Assembly (NCBI GenBank): GCA_021292165.1
Contig: CM037879.1
Location: 20,297,525-20,361,524, forward strand
DNA from: Shinisaurus crocodilurus
Lineage: Eukaryota > Chordata > Lepidosauria > Squamata > Shinisauridae
Reading direction: 5' to 3'
DNA: 64,000 nucleotides
The notes beneath the pieces are model-generated. The model saw only the letters and a program-made list of their open reading frames with translations, made no database searches and was not told the origin of the DNA. Below are positions 63,578 to 64,000 of the stretch, one piece after another. Made by a program: the position numbers and the translations under genes. The number at the start of each line of letters is the position of its first letter. The stretch's first letter is position 1.

Positions 63578-63866
63578 GCTTAGATTAAGATAAGCTTGCC
63601 TTGTTATAATACTACCAGGTGATGAAACTGGGACTTTCTTAGGAGTTAAATTTAAAAGCTTTTTGTTCTCTTAAGTCAATATAGTTCCAATTCACAAAGC
63701 CCAAGGTAGCAAATGTGATCTACCGTGCCACCTAGTGGCTAATGGACACATTTACATGGCACCAAATCATCTCACTGGTGTGCACACTTTGCCATGCCTT
63801 CCTCACACAGCCTCAGTGCGCAGCACGCACCCAGCCAGTGCATAGGACAGCGCTTTGGGAATTCAT

Positions 63867-64000
63867 AGATTCATAGATCATAGAGTTGGAAGGAGCCTAC
63901 AAGGCTATCGAGTCGAACCCCCTGCTCAATGCAGGAAACTAGAGGAGGGGTCTCCCATCCAAGTAATAACCAGGCCTGACCCTGCTTAGCTTTCCACACT
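63867..64000 (-). mobile_element. 5S-rRNA-derived SINE, cut by window end
   Basis: TCATAGATCATAGAGTTGGA, body, GGGTCTCCCATCCAAGTAAT and CAGGCCTGACCCTGCTTAGC up to the edge. Same structure as 37712-37868. Confidence 0.8.

Noticed and set aside
1..64000. CRISPR array or bacterial defence system
   Set aside because: The DNA is plainly vertebrate and repeat-dense. No regularly spaced short repeats with unique spacers were seen.

Overview
This window is intergenic or intronic DNA of a vertebrate, most likely a squamate reptile (lizard-like). The repeat mix shows this: CR1 LINE tails, L2 and L1/Tx1-like LINE fragments, an APE-type LINE ending in a C2H2 finger, 5S-rRNA-derived and tRNA-derived SINEs, a Ty1/copia element, a gammaretrovirus-like provirus, and many short hAT and Tigger-like palindromic MITEs. 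Species and genus cannot be fixed from the sequence. I recognise no host protein-coding exon, rRNA gene, functional tRNA gene or CRISPR array. Every long frame with recognisable homology belongs to a transposable element.

Layout. 0-7.5 kb: nested SINE/CR1/hAT copies, a duplicated LINE piece, an L2 inside a 5S-SINE, and a LINE 3' end with an 11-bp target duplication (6193-7120). 7.5-18.9 kb: hAT MITEs, a CR1, an old L1 split by a hAT MITE and by a younger L1, a GC-rich foldback district (12.96-15.8 kb) carrying a solo LTR, then more MITEs and an L1 3' end. 18938-26095: a provirus of about 7.2 kb with paired 412-bp LTRs, inserted inside a Tigger-like MITE. It has a gag truncated to matrix plus a proline-rich tract, a pro-pol with a frameshift, stops and a changed RT active site, and an env with two stops. 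26-34 kb: Tigger MITEs, a GACTCG-rich hAT element (28185-28882), L1 pieces, and a GC-rich hAT element (30096-30774) nested in an L2-like tail. 34-42 kb: two CR1 3' ends, a 5S-SINE and MITEs. 42.3-45.5 kb: two copies of one LINE in convergent orientation. 46.1-48.1 kb: the 3' half of a Ty1/copia element with its 3' LTR. 48-64 kb: a 152-bp local duplication, SINEs, MITEs, a CR1 nested in a hAT MITE, L2 3' ends, microsatellites, and a 5S-SINE cut by the window edge.

These elements do not work together as a pathway. Their nesting gives relative ages: MITE before provirus at 18.9/26.1 kb, old L1 before young L1 at 11 kb, CR1 before 5S-SINE before a locally templated insert at 1.4-1.7 kb. The strongest leads are the provirus with young LTRs and a heavily broken interior, an exact 83-bp inverted copy inside a SINE, a 56-bp hAT element with a perfect 8-bp target duplication, the convergent LINE pair, and the GC-rich and GACTCG-rich hAT elements, each with a perfect target duplication.
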